From Phytophthora vignae f. sp. vignae (taxonomy: Eukaryota > Oomycota > Peronosporomycetes > Peronosporales > Peronosporaceae), in the NCBI GenBank assembly GCA_016169955.1, contig JABJUM010000005.1, forward strand, positions 682,001 to 746,000: a stretch of DNA of 64,000 nt. The letters are read 5' to 3'. The notes beneath the pieces were generated by a model, which worked only from the letters and a program-made list of their open reading frames with translations, ran no database searches and was not told where the DNA came from. Positions within the stretch are counted from its first letter, which is position 1. The number at the start of each line of letters is the position of its first letter. A program made the translations under genes and the position numbers. Of this stretch, positions 1 through 10,857 are shown in pieces.

Positions 1-939
1 TTGCAACCCATACAGCATGGCAAACGTCTGCGCTAGATCGGTTATCGTAATAGCAACGACACCGATTATCGACGTCGCGCTCTGCATACAGGTGGACACG
101 TACAGCGCGTTGAAGAAGTCCACGGTGAAGATAACCTTGACCGGGACCATATCTTCCTTCACGCGTGTGTACCGCAGTACGACATTTTTCGCTAGTAATT
201 TGATAAGAGGAAGCAGCAGGATAACCGGCAGCTGATAACCCGCTCTCCCTGCAGCGCGAAACAAGAGCTCGTAGACTGGGAAAATGCCGACGGGGGAGGT
301 CTCCGCACCGACCAATTGGACGTATTGGACCACTTGGTCACGACTGGCGATAAGTTTGCGGACGACAGCACCGCCCATGATCAGTCGGAACGATACCATC
401 AGAATGCCGTAAAATATGGGCATTGTGGTTAGCACAAAGAACGGAATGGGGAAGATGAGGACAGACGCCGTCAGCATCGTGATGGCGGCCACTCCAATCG
501 AGACGCTCACACCCAGCAGCAGTAATTGGCGCACAGTGGCTTGGAAGTCGTCAATGGTGTATGTTGCTTGAACCATAAAGCCATTAATCACCACCCACAC
601 GAGAAACACCGCTCGGATCCACAGCCCGTAGTTTGCGCTCCAGCCGTCGAGAGGGTCTTGGAGCGGAATTGACTCCTGGATGAAGACGAGGGAGATCATA
701 GGCAGCGGAGTGCTCACACACACCAACACAACTCGCAAGAGAGAGGTCTTTCGCGTGTACTCCTCGAGAGCAAGTAGGCGCTGAATCGAGTACTTGCCGC
801 CGTAATAGCTGACCTGCATCTGCTGCCACCCAGTCAAAAGTTTCGTGGTGCATGGGTTCCAACAAGTTTCACGCCAAGATTGTGTTGAAGTGTCAGCGGT
901 GTCCCACAGCTCAGCGGGTATTGGCGCGACACTTGCCAT
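1..939 (-). CDS. Polytopic membrane family, copy A (3-prime part beyond window)
   Basis: Function not recognised. Reading from an ATG at 939, 313 codons stay open to the window edge. The start matches the family pattern M-x-x-[VI]-A-P seen in copies B, C and D. Family landmarks are present in order: SYYGGKYSIQRLLAL, EEYTRKTS, a first hydrophobic helix, GWSANYGLWIR, several further hydrophobic segments including IFPIPFF, PVYELLF, QLPVILLLPLIK, EDMVPVKVIF and DFFNALYVSTCMQ. What is missing at the edge is the cytosolic-looking variable loop, the last helices and the terminal micro-exon. The closest relative in the window is copy B; both carry GAAATACT 67 bases upstream of the ATG. The protein is probably an integral membrane protein with 10-12 helices. 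I know of no characterised homologue. Confidence 0.8.
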   Translation of the reverse strand, partial: MASVAPIPAELWDTADTSTQSWRETCWNPCTTKLLTGWQQMQVSYYGGKYSIQRLLALEEYTRKTSLLRVVLVCVSTPLPMISLVFIQESIPLQDPLDGWSANYGLWIRAVFLVWVVINGFMVQATYTIDDFQATVRQLLLLGVSVSIGVAAITMLTASVLIFPIPFFVLTTMPIFYGILMVSFRLIMGGAVVRKLIASRDQVVQYVQLVGAETSPVGIFPVYELLFRAAGRAGYQLPVILLLPLIKLLAKNVVLRYTRVKEDMVPVKVIFTVDFFNALYVSTCMQSATSIIGVVAITITDLAQTFAMLYGLQ

Positions 940-1244
940 GGACTCTGGTCTTGTCACTTCCTGGCGGACAAGCTGGAGAACCCAGAGGTGAGGTTAGCAT
1001 TTCCTGAAATACTCGTGTAAATGGTCTGTATTAGCACTTCAATGAATTGGAAAGCACGATACCAACCTGTAGTCTGCCTTCAAGCGCCCCAAATGATCAG
1101 ACCACCGAAACTATAATTCATTATAGCAAAGACGGTCGCCTCATCTACAGATTCGAAAATAAGTCATTGATAAATCCTTTTTTAAAAAAGTATATTTACT
1201 ACATCGGTGTGTGTGTAAAATAGTTGTTGTTCATGCAGCTTTAC
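940..1244. other. Intergenic, upstream of copy A
   Basis: No gene is visible. The proximal part is the likely promoter of copy A, with GAAATACT at 1006-1013. Copy B has the same word at the same distance from its ATG. Confidence 0.5.
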
Positions 1245-1406
1245 CCCAGGTCTAGGAAAGCTCAACCAAATAAATTCAAACTTGAAATCGACACCTGCAA
1301 CAAACGATCATTAGCAACAACAACAAAATGTATCTTCGTAAATAGCAAGACGTACCGAAATGGGTCACTCGAAAGCACAGCGTGATCACCATATTTCCAA
1401 ACAGCA
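1245..1406 (-). pseudogene. Relict 3-prime end of a lost family copy
   Basis: Read on the minus strand this stretch encodes GNMVITLCFRVTHFG, then an intron (1295-1365, GT..AG, phase 1), then GVDFKFEFIWLSF. That is the exact end of the membrane family, but nothing upstream of about 1406 belongs to it. The intron resembles that of copy C more than that of copy B, so this is the tail of a separate, deleted paralogue. The next 300 bases (1407-1715) contain only an imperfect direct repeat, GGTTCGTRCCCACGG, at about 1440 and 1480. Confidence 0.75.
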
Positions 1407-1715
1407 ACTCAATCAGAGGGGGAATTGTCGCTCGATTATGGTTCGTACCCACGGTAGGGCTGCTCACGATAGAGCTTTTGGTTCGTGCCCACGGAAGGGC
1501 GTGGTGAGGCGGGTGTCGAATTACCACGCTGAAGCTAAATCGAAAGTAAGCTCGGCCTACTCTCTCAAACTCGCGGCCTCCTCCTCGGGTCTTAAGTACT
1601 TCGAAGTATAATTTACTATCTATATACTGGTTGGTTTCCGTGGATCTTGCTGCTACTGGAAATAAGGTTATCCATCCTGGACTAACCAACCTAAGGAGGG
1701 GCAACACACCGATGC

Positions 1716-3590
1716 TCACGGGGGGCTCCAAAGCCTAGGAAAGCCGAGTCGGACGAATTCAAAGGTGAAATCAACACCTGCGAGGATCGGCAAGTCAGTG
1801 CCTTGGTTAGTATAATACTCATTCGATACTAAATTCGGTTGAGATATTATACCACTTACCGAAATGTTTTACCCGGAAGCACAGTGTGATAATCATCCAG
1901 AGGAGTAATTTGCATTGTATCATAGGCATGTGGACTTCGAGCACAAACGCGAGCTGGTACAAGGCTGACATCCCACAATTGCGTTGTATCAACGCGGTGA
2001 GTAGTGTAAATGTCCCAATTTGAAGAAGCCCAAAAATGAGCAGCGGTGTCACCGTTGAGACCACATTCTCCATTGTAATGACAGCCATTTCCGTATGATA
2101 CAGGGCGCTTGGGAAATGCACCATTGTTAACATAAAGCCGGAGTAAAAGAAAGGAATGAGCGCCTCCAAATAGGCAGTGAGAATAATGCACTCGGTTGTG
2201 AAAATGATCTCGAGCGTTTCCCGCAAAATTGTAGAGTGCCTTGTGGCCATAACGCGAGAACTCTTCAGCCCTTCAAAAGTCTGCGCGCTTTCCGACGAAG
2301 TACATTGTACTTCTTTCGGTACGAAAGGCTGGATGGCGCTGTTCCTACCGTTGAGGGCGCACCATGCGGTAAAAGGGAAGCTATCTCCCGCTTTTGTTGG
2401 CAACTCGAGAGATTGTGTAGCTGTTGGGCTAGGAACCACATCCAGGCTCTCCAGAACCGATTGATTAGTTGGAGAAAGTTGAAGGCACAGATTGGAATGC
2501 GTTCGGAATCCACTTTGCGACTGCTTTCTGTAGCTTTCGTGGTTACAGCATAACAAGCGGGTTATCGTCAGGATGTTGCCATCGTTGCAAGGCGAGGTGG
2601 TTGCTTCAACAGCCTGTTGGAGTCGAGATATTAGGCCACCTGTGCGCTGTTGCACCCCATAAAGCATGACAAATGTCTGCGCTAGATCGGTCACCGTGAT
2701 GGTGAGTACGCCAGCGATCGATGTTGCGCTCTGCATACAGGTAGACACGTAGAGCGCGTTGAAAAAATCCACCGTGAATATCACCTGCACCGGGACCATA
2801 TCCTCCTTCAGCCGTGTATACCGCAGCGTGATATTTTTCGTCAGCAACTTGATGAGAGGGAGGAGAAAGATTACTGGCAGCTGATAGGAAGTGCCCTCCG
2901 CTGCACGAAATAAAAGCTCGTAGATGGGGAAGATGCCAACGGGGGAGGTCTCAGCACCAACCCACTGGATGAACTGACCGACCTGGTCTCGGCTAGCGCG
3001 AAGCTGGCAAACGACTGCGCGGCCCATGACCAATTGGAAGGAGACGATCAGAATGAGGTAGAAACCCGGAATTGCTGTGATGACAAAGAACGGAATGGGG
3101 AACATCGCGTACGCCGCTATGGGCATCGTAAGACCTACGACTCCAATCGACGCACAAGTGCTCAAAGTATCTGTTGGCGCACGGTGATGCGAAAGGTGTC
3201 GATGAAATACGTCGCTTGTAGCATCAACATGTTCACCACCACCCAAACAAGAACCACTACTCTTGTCCAGAACCCGTAGTTTGCGCTCCAGCCGTCCAGA
3301 GGATCTTGGAGCGGGATCCACTCCTGCACCAAAACGAGCGCGACCATGGGCATCGGGGTCCCTTCACACACCAACGCAACCCGCACGAGAGACGCGGTCC
3401 GCGTGTATTCATCGAGAGCGAGCAATCGCTGAATGGAGTATTTGCCACCGTAGTAGCTGACCTGCATCTGCTTCCACCGATGCAAAAGTTTCGTGGTACA
3501 GGGTCTCCAGCAGCTTTCTCTCCATGGTTGTGGCGAAATCTCTGTGGTGCCGCCTAATTCCTTTGTGGATGTCGGTGCTACACTCGTCAT
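1716..3590 (-). pseudogene. Polytopic membrane family, copy B, single-base frameshift
   Basis: The start ATG at 3590 gives MTSVAPTSTKELGG, matching sister copies. The frame carries SYYGGKYSIQRLLAL, DEYTRTAS and GWSANYGFW, then stops at about 3162 (VRQQIL followed by TGA). The family sequence continues at once in another frame (SIGVVGLTMPIAAY, FPIPFF, PIYELLF, DFFNALYVSTCMQ, LFTTEC-like and ALYQLAFVLE motifs) down to HFG at 1860. The first exon is 1,731 bases, one short of the phase-1 length kept in intact copies, so one base has been lost near 3160-3166. The intron 1778-1859 and terminal exon 1716-1777 (GVDFTFEFVRLGF, stop TGA) are intact. It is either a recent pseudogene or a sequencing error. 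Confidence 0.8.
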
Positions 3591-3896
3591 TTTACAGTCG
3601 CCTTGCCACTCTCCGCCGGAAAAGCTGGTGAAATTAAAGCTCAGCGCACCACGCCCGAAATACTCTTGTGAACAGCCCGTATTAGGCGATATGGACAGCA
3701 CCCGAGAGCTGGAGCATCAACCTTGCAGAACGAACCACCTGGAAAAAAATAACGGGCAAAAATAAACCAAGAAAAAAACCGTTGAGGTGACCATTTTCGG
3801 AAAGGGCGACCAATTGAAGAGAAAATAATGAATGATGCCACGAGCTTGTGAGATAGCTATATATCACTAGGTACTAGACTACTATCCTTGTGGATA

Positions 3897-5740
3897 TCAG
3901 GTCCTCGGAAAGCCCAATCGAATAAATTCAAACTTGAAGTCGACGCCTGCATCACAAGATCATTAGCAAGAAAAAACGAATATCTTCGTAGGTAGCAAGA
4001 CGCACCGAAATGGGTCACTCGAAAGCACAGCGTGATCACCATCCAGAGCATCATCTTGCACTGAATCAGCGACCTCTGCGCCTCCAACACGAACGCGAGC
4101 TGGTACAGCGCGTCCATGCCGCAGTTGCGCTTAATCACTAGCGCTGAGAGAACGAAGGACGCGATCTGGTGCAGACCGAAGACGACCAACGGAAGGACTG
4201 AAGAGACGACGTTGTCGCGCGTGACGCCCTCCATCTCCACGTGATACTTGACATTCGGCAGATTTACCATCAGAATCATGTAGCTGCTGTAAAATAGAGG
4301 CATGAACGTCTCGAGGTAAGCGGTGATTATGACGCATTCCGTTGTAAAGACGATCTGCAGCGACTCGAGCAGAATGGTTGGGTTCTTGGACGTCATGTGC
4401 TTGAATGTCAGCGCCTTCTTCGAAAACGTTAGTCGAGCTTTGTGCGGATTTGTAGGTTTGGCGACGTCTGGATAGATAGCGTTGCTGGGCTGTTTTTGAG
4501 TGAAAGTGAAGCGGAAGTAGGACGATTCAGGCGGGATGTTGGAGACGCTAGGACCTGTAATAGTAGCCGATGTTACGTGGGGATTCTGACGCTCAGGCCC
4601 TGGTTCGGGGAGGATTTTATCCAGAGTTTCGAGAAGCCGTTGATTTACTTCGGAGATTTGGTGCGGGAGGCATGAGAGTTTCCGAACACCTAAGTTGCTC
4701 AAACTCCTTATCAGTTCTCGATTGCGACACAGTGAGCACATCATTGACAATATGCCATCACCCTGTTCAGTGCCATCGACAGTCTGCCGTAGCCGTGACA
4801 GGATCGTAGCCGTACGACGCTGCAATCCGTAGAGCATTGTGATAGTCTGCAGTAAATCAGTGACTATAATGGCCGCGATGGAGATGGCGGAAGTCGAGCT
4901 CTGCATACAAGTCGCCACATAGATCGCGTTGAAGAAATCGGCCGTAAAAATGACTTCAACGGGGGCCATATCTTCCAGCGCTTTAGCGAAATGGAGCACA
5001 AGATTCTTCAGAGCCACCTTTATCACTGGGAGAAGTAAAATCACAGGAAGCTGGTACTTCGTCCCTTCAGCAGCACTGAACAGCATTTCGTAGACTGGGA
5101 AGATGAAGACTGTCGACGTTTGAGCACACACGAAGCGCACACACCGAACGACTTGTTCGTGATGCGTCAACATTTGTCGGAAGGCGCGTGCCCCGATAAC
5201 CACTCGCAGCATTACGACCAGCAAGCCGTAGAACGGGGGCGTTATGAACATGATGTAGAACGGAATGGGGAAAACGCAGTAGGCTGAGACTACCATCGAG
5301 AAACCCACGACGATCGCCGGCATAATAACGTAGAGTTGCAGCATTTGATGCATGGAAACCACAAAGTCGTCGATGAGATACATTCCCTGCACCAACAGAG
5401 CGTGAGTCACGATGCCCACCAGCACTGTCGCTCGAATCCACATCCCGTAGTTGGCGCTCCATCCCTCTCGTAGCTCTTGAAGAGGAACCATTTCTTGCCC
5501 AAACACGAGAGCGACCATGGGGATCGGCGTTGTAAAGCAGACCACCACAACTCGTGCCAGCGAAGTTTTCTTTGTATACTCGTCGAACGCTAGCACTCGC
5601 TGGATGGAATACCTCCCGCCGTAATAGCTGAGCTGCATGCGCTGCCATAATCGTAAGACCGGCGAGGTCGAAGCTCTCCAGCACGTTGAACGGGGTCTTG
5701 CACCTACTAAGTCACCGGGTGTCGGGGCTATTGCCGCCAT
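3897..5740 (-). CDS. Polytopic membrane family, copy C (intact)
   Basis: Intact reference copy of the family: exon 1 5740-4006, intron 4005-3947 (59 bp, phase 1), exon 2 3946-3897, 594 aa. The N-terminal tail of about 30 residues is polar. Then come LSYYGGRYSIQRVLAFDEY, a helix ending in PIPMVALVFGQE, GWSANYGMWIR plus a helix, and two long hydrophobic blocks around FPIPFY. Next are FIFPVYEMLF, PVILLLPVIK, EDMAPVEVIFTADFFNAIY and a helix. A variable loop of about 140 residues rich in Ser, Pro and Lys follows. The C-terminal block is FTTECVIITAYLE, MPLFYSSYM, RNCGMDALYQLAFVLE and CFRVTHFG, ending GVDFKFEFIRLGF. About 10-12 membrane helices are visible by eye. There is no catalytic or nucleotide-binding signature and the role is unknown. 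Confidence 0.85.
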
Positions 5741-6006
5741 CGTGAGCTTAGGAAATCGAGGTCAAGTACTTCGAAATACTAAGTCAGCTTGACTGATACT
5801 TTGGTCGGATGGGCTTCAAATAGACTAGCCGACGAAGCTCCGATATAGTAGACGTATTTATTTGTGTGAACCAATCGAGCATTTGGATCTTCGCTCGACC
5901 GTGACCCTAGTATGCACACTGTGCATTGGTATTACGCGAAAAACATAGTTTTTTTTCAGATTGTGTGGTTTATTCTTCGTCTTTGGTCCACTGATATGCT
6001 ACAATT

Positions 6007-7934
6007 CTACCCTTGCGGTGTCCAGGTCTTTGGAGCTCCGAGACGAACAAATTCAAACTTGAAATCAACACCTGGACGAGTATTAGCATGCGAGAACAGG
6101 ACAAACAAAGTGTGAGCATAATTCCAACAGTGATGAAGCGGAGAATCGTTTCCACGCAACAAAACAACGCACCAAAATGCTGTACGCGAAAACACAAAGT
6201 GATGAGCATCCAGAGCACCATCTTGCACTGCACCAGCGCCCTCTGCTTTTCTAACACGAACGCCAACTGGTACAGCGCGCGCATACCGCAGTTTTGCTTG
6301 ATCAGCATCACTAAAACCGCGAATGAGACGGCCTGAAGTGCGCCGAACACGATGAGGGGGATTATCGTGGTTACGACGTTGTCTGGAGTGATACCATTCA
6401 TCTCTCGGTGATACTTGGCGCTCTGTAGGTGCACCATGACCATCATGTATGTGCAGTAGAACAGCGGCATGAAGGCCTCGAGATATGCCGTAATGATAAG
6501 GCACTCAGTCGTGAAGAGCGCTTCAAGAGATCGCAGCAGAATGGTTGACCGCTGCGGGGTCGAACGCGGGATAGTCGTGGTCTCGGGTGGCGGAGGTCGA
6601 TCCATACAAACTGACCGTGCTTCAGGTGCAATTGCATGAATAGCTTTCATGCGCTTCCTTGAGCAAATGGCTTGAAGGCAGGATGCCTCAGCGGGTTTCT
6701 TCTGGTATATCCTTGGCAGGGAGGAGACTTGGGGTGACCCGTGCGGTTGTGCAATAGTAAGTTGTGGCCCAGGCTCAGGTAAGATTTGGTTCAGGCTGTC
6801 TAGCACTCGGGTATTCATGGAAGATATCTGATGAGGCAGACACGAGCGTCTGCGAATTCCATTGTGTACTTGTCTCTCGAAGCGGTCGGGATGGCGACAC
6901 AGCCAGCAAATCATGGACAGCATGTTGTCATTGTCAGTACCGGTGCCGTCCCCGATGGTTTGGCGAAGTCTTGACAAAATCCGTGTAGTGCGTCGTTGAA
7001 GCCCGCAAAGCATAAAAATCGTCTGCGATAGATCCGTGAGCGTGATGGCTATCACGGAGGCAGTAGACGACGCGCTTTGCATCCACGTCGCAACGTAGAC
7101 AGCGTTGAAATAATCTGCCGTGAAAATCACCTCAACGGGGATCATATCCTCCAGACTCTTGGCGAAGTGCAGCACGACGTTCTTCGTGGTGACTTTTAGA
7201 GCGGGGAGAAGGAGAATCACGAAAATCTGGTAGTGTGAGTCTGCGGCCGCACGGAAAAATAATTCGTACACGGGGAAAATCACAATGGTGGAAGCTTGAG
7301 CGCACACGAAGCGGATACAGTGCATCGACTGGTCCCGGTGCTCCAGCATGTGCCGAATAGCGCTGGACCCGGCCACCACTCGAAGGAAAAATATCAAAAT
7401 GATGAAGAACGGAGGCATCATCAGCAAGGCGAAGAACGGAACCGGGAACACCAAGTACTCGCTGATGAGCATCGAAAGCGCCGTCACAGCTACCGGTACA
7501 CACACCAGAAGGATCAGCATTTGAGGCGCCGAGACGGTGAAGTCATCGATGAGATATATCCCTTGCACCACAATCCCGTACGTCACCACGCACACGACCA
7601 CCGCGCCTCGGATCCACATGCCGTAGTTTGCACGCCATCCTTCATTAAGCTCTTGTAGCGGGATGGATTCTTGGCCAAGGACCAGCGCCATCATAGGCAA
7701 TGGCGTACACAAACACACGAAGATCACCCTGGCAGGCGAAGTCGTGTTGGTGTATTCTTCCAGGGCGAGCACTCGATGGATGGAGTACTTGCCGCCATAG
7801 TAGCTGACCTGCATGCGTCGCCACGTCAGCGCGAGTCGGAATGCCCATATGGCCCATCGATTTCTGTAGGGCACGTGCAATGTTGAGTCTGTCAAGTCGC
7901 GGCCCCGCTCTAGCGCTGGGGCCACAGGGGCCAT
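6007..7934 (-). CDS. Polytopic membrane family, copy D (intact)
   Basis: Start ATG at 7934 (MAPVAPALERGRD), exon 1 to 6173, intron 6172-6072 (101 bp, phase 1), exon 2 6071-6007, 608 aa. All family blocks are present: SYYGGKYSIHRVLALEEY, GWRANYGMWIR, FPVPFFAL, FPVYELFF, EDMIPVEVIFTADYFNAVY, FTTECLIITAYLE, NCGMRALYQLAFVLE, CFRVQHFG and the terminal GVDFKFEFVRLG. The variable loop carries a long Pro/Thr/Arg-rich insertion before the last helices. Copy C lies 266 bp downstream on the same strand and copy E 183 bp upstream, so each gene probably has its own promoter. Function unknown. Confidence 0.85.
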
Positions 7935-8208
7935 CTCAAGCCAAGTAATGCCCTGGACGGGAGTAACGAGAATGGCAACCCGGGCTAGAAGAGGCTAGAA
8001 ATAATGCTTGAGGCTCTAACAATAGCAAGAGGGATGACTACACATGCAGTACGGCCGTAGCTATTCATACTGTGTCTGCCTAATTCGAAGAACAGGTCGC
8101 AGTTAATTAAACTCGATTTATTTGTTAGGGCTGAAATATTCCTTGTTAAAGTGGAAACTAAAATCAACACCTGTGTAGCAACCATTGGATGATAGTGAGT
8201 ATCCCCAT

Positions 8209-8372
8209 ATCTCGAGTAGCTCGACTGTACATGTACGTACCAAAGTGCACGATGCGGAAGCACAACACGATAAGCACCCAGAACATAAATTTCCCCTGAA
8301 TCAGCGGCATGTGCGTTTCCAGCACAAACGCGAGTTGGTAGAGCATCTTCATCCCACAATTCCGCTTGATCA
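8209..8372. repeat. Inverted repeat arm 1 (source copy), 164 bp
   Basis: This arm is the native 3-prime part of copy E exon 1 plus its splice donor and about half of its intron. It is the exact reverse complement of 8502-8665, with no mismatch found on base-by-base reading. The spacer is 129 bp (8373-8501). Confidence 0.95.
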
Positions 8373-8501
8373 CTGCTGCCAGCACCAAGAACGTTGCCAA
8401 CTGCAGCATTCCAAAGTTAAAAACTGGCAAAATGGTTTCCACCACGTTGTCCGACGTGACGCCAATCATCTCCGTATGATACTGTGAGCTCGGAAGTTGC
8501 A

Positions 8502-8665
8502 TGATCAAGCGGAATTGTGGGATGAAGATGCTCTACCAACTCGCGTTTGTGCTGGAAACGCACATGCCGCTGATTCAGGGGAAATTTATGTTCTGGGTGC
8601 TTATCGTGTTGTGCTTCCGCATCGTGCACTTTGGTACGTACATGTACAGTCGAGCTACTCGAGAT
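8502..8665. repeat. Inverted repeat arm 2 (inserted copy), 164 bp
   Basis: Inverted second copy of 8209-8372, lying inside the codon series of copy E between LVM and IMQLP. Both junctions fall on GATC. Because intron sequence is included, the copy was made from DNA and not from spliced RNA. Confidence 0.95.
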
Positions 8666-10233
8666 CATCACCAGCATGTAGCTACAGTAGAAGAATGGGA
8701 TAATAGCTTCGAGGTAGGCCGTGACCACAATACACTCGGTAGTGAAGAGCGCCTCGAGTGCTTCACAAAGAATCACGGGGCGCTCTATGAGCGCGCGTTG
8801 ACTCCCTCTCTCTTTGTCTGCAGGTCGGGGCTTCATCTCCCCCGCGGGTTGTGTAATGGGATAAATGGTTTCACTGCGCTTTTGGACGAATATACTGCGG
8901 ATTGAACGTCTCGCGCTGCATTTCGGAGGCTTGACATTGGATGTAAAAATTCTCGGCGATGACGCAAGCTTGAGCACCCTGGGAGATTTGGTGGCCTCGG
9001 AACTTCCTCTCCTTGGAATACTCTCCAGTGTAGTCAGGCGGTCCCTGTCCGCTGTAGCTAAGCCATGGGAAATGCACGAGCGTAAGCGGATATGGGCCCG
9101 TGAATGGTTTCGAAACTCGTCGGGATCTCGACACAATGCGCAGAGCCCACTCAGTAAGTTTTCCGTCTCCGGATCATTGCTAACATTCTGGACAAGCCTG
9201 GACAAAAGCGTCGCAGTGCGATGGTGAAGACTGAAGAGCATAACTACAGTCTGAGATAAATCCGTGAGCGTGATGGCGACGATGGCAGTAGCAGAGGACG
9301 CGCTCTGCATGCAGGTCGCTACATAAATTGCGTTGAAGAAGTCCACCGTGAAGATGACGGCTTCAGGCATCATGTCCTCCAAGCTGGTCATACAGCGCAG
9401 AACGAGATTCCTCATGGCGACCTTGATGAACGGGAGGAGTAAAATGACTGGGAGTTGGTACGCTGACCCCCTCACAACGCGAAATAAAGTCTCGTAGGCC
9501 GGGTACGTGAAAACCATGACGTTCTGTGCCCCTACGAAGTAAATGTATCGAATCGTTTGGTCTCGATTCTGCAGCATTTGGCGAAAAATGGCATTCCCCA
9601 GCACGATTCGATACGAAATGAGCAACGCCACGTAAAATATGGGGCACAGCGTCAGCACGAAGAACGGGACGGGGAAGATAAGAGCGGCTGAGACGGCGAT
9701 GGCTCCAGCAGTGAAGAGGAGAGCTGTGAGCGTGGACAGCAGCAATACTTGGAGGGTCGATATTCTGACGCCGTCAACGTGATAAATCGCCTGCGTTGTC
9801 TGCGTGACCGCCACCGTGAAGGACAAAATGCCCGATCGAATCCAGAACCCGAAGTTTGCTCTGCACCCGTCTGCTGGATCTTGTAGTGGCAGCAATGCCT
9901 GAGCGCTAACGAGCACCGCCATAGGGACAGGCGTCCCGATACACACCAGCAGCACGCGAGATATCGGTGTGGTCCTTGTGTACTCATCGAGAGCCAGCAA
10001 CCGCTCCACGGAGTACTTGCCGCCGTAGTAGCTCACTTGAAGGTGTTTCCAGGCGTGAAGAGCGCTCGACAGCCAGCGTGCCAGCGAAGCAAGACGCATC
10101 GATGGCGTGGATGACGAGTGAGACGGCAATCCAAGAATAACAACCTTTATTTTTAATGCCAAGACCGTCTCGTAGTAACTCAGAGGACGACGGGGCCACA
10201 GTAATGAGAAGTATAAGTGTTTTATGGATCTAT

Positions 10234-10857
10234 CTAGTGGGGGAATTGTTGCGAGAACTCCTTGAAGAACTTCAAATAGTCCACGAAAATTGGCCAATTC
10301 GCGTGGTCGGGTGCAGGTCCCTTTTCAGGGAGCCCCAGAATTGCGCGTACTTGCTTGAATGACTTTCCTTCGAGATACCATCCCTTGAACTCCAGCCTCT
10401 GCTTGGCAGCCGCCGCTCTGGCCATTTTGGCAGCGTGTTCCTCCATCTCCTGCACGTACTTCAAATAGTTTTGGAACGCCGTCCAGTTGGCGTGGCTGAC
10501 TGCCTCGCCCTTCGCCGGAAGCCCCAAGAAGGCGCGCACCTGCTCGAGCGTCTTCTTACCCTTGAACCAGTCCCGGAAGTTAAGCTTCATGTTGATCGCC
10601 TCCAGCTCCGCCTGCAACTTGGCGGTGGCGGACTGGTCGATCAGCCTCTCTTCTTCTTTTTCGTCCTCGTCTGTGGCGTCGTCTTCTGCCTTGAGAAGAG
10701 AAGTCCTTAATAATCGCTCGCGCCTCGTCCTCGACTCAGTCGACCCGACGAAATCGGAGGACACGCGCGGGAGTCGGTCGGAGCCCGCGGTCGCGCGGCA
10801 AGTTGCCAGCACAGAGCTCATTGCCAGCAGTAGAATTAGACCGACGCGCGAGTGCAT
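10234..10857 (-). CDS. Secreted RxLR-EER effector candidate
   Basis: 207 aa from the ATG at 10857; that start places a signal peptide first (residues 1 to about 25, hydrophobic core VGLILLLAM). RLLR lies at residues 48-51 and EER at 69-71 after an acidic stretch, the canonical order of oomycete host-translocated effectors. The C-terminal half is an internal duplication: LNFRDWFKGKKTLEQVR..LGLP..HANW..F.NYLK (about 91-138) and LEFKGWYLEGKSFKQVR..LGLP..HANW..F.DYLK (about 154-201). Such modular repeats are common in this effector class, but I cannot name the fold or target. Single exon. It lies 134 bp upstream of copy E on the same strand and diverges from the EngB gene. Inferred role: delivered into plant cells during infection. 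Confidence 0.85.
   Translation of the reverse strand: MHSRVGLILLLAMSSVLATCRATAGSDRLPRVSSDFVGSTESRTRRERLLRTSLLKAEDDATDEDEKEEERLIDQSATAKLQAELEAINMKLNFRDWFKGKKTLEQVRAFLGLPAKGEAVSHANWTAFQNYLKYVQEMEEHAAKMARAAAAKQRLEFKGWYLEGKSFKQVRAILGLPEKGPAPDHANWPIFVDYLKFFKEFSQQFPH

Larger units (their letters stand above)
8118..10099 (-). pseudogene. Polytopic membrane family, copy E, broken by inverted copy of its own 3-prime end
   Basis: The ATG at 10099 gives MRLASLARWLSSALHAWKH, followed by VSYYGGKYSVERLLAL. The frame is open farther upstream, but that part overlaps the effector 3-prime region and does not look like the family. Blocks run normally to FYCSYMLVM at about 8670. There a 164-bp inverted copy of the gene's own distal exon and intron is inserted. 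Minus-strand translation then reads antisense of the gene and later stops. The genuine continuation (IMQLPSSQYHTEM, NCGMKMLYQLAFVLE, CFRIVHFG) resumes below 8502, followed by intron 8240-8171 and terminal exon 8170-8118 (GVDFSFHFN, stop TAA). As it stands the protein would lose its last two or three helices. Confidence 0.85.

Noticed and set aside
8501..8905. 134-codon plus-strand frame with membrane-family motifs
   Set aside because: Not a gene: it is the inverted copy of copy E's own 3-prime end within the fold-back duplication.
10100..10297. 66-residue N-terminal extension of membrane copy E
   Set aside because: It overlaps the effector 3-prime end and shows no likeness to sister N-termini; the ATG at 10099 fits better.
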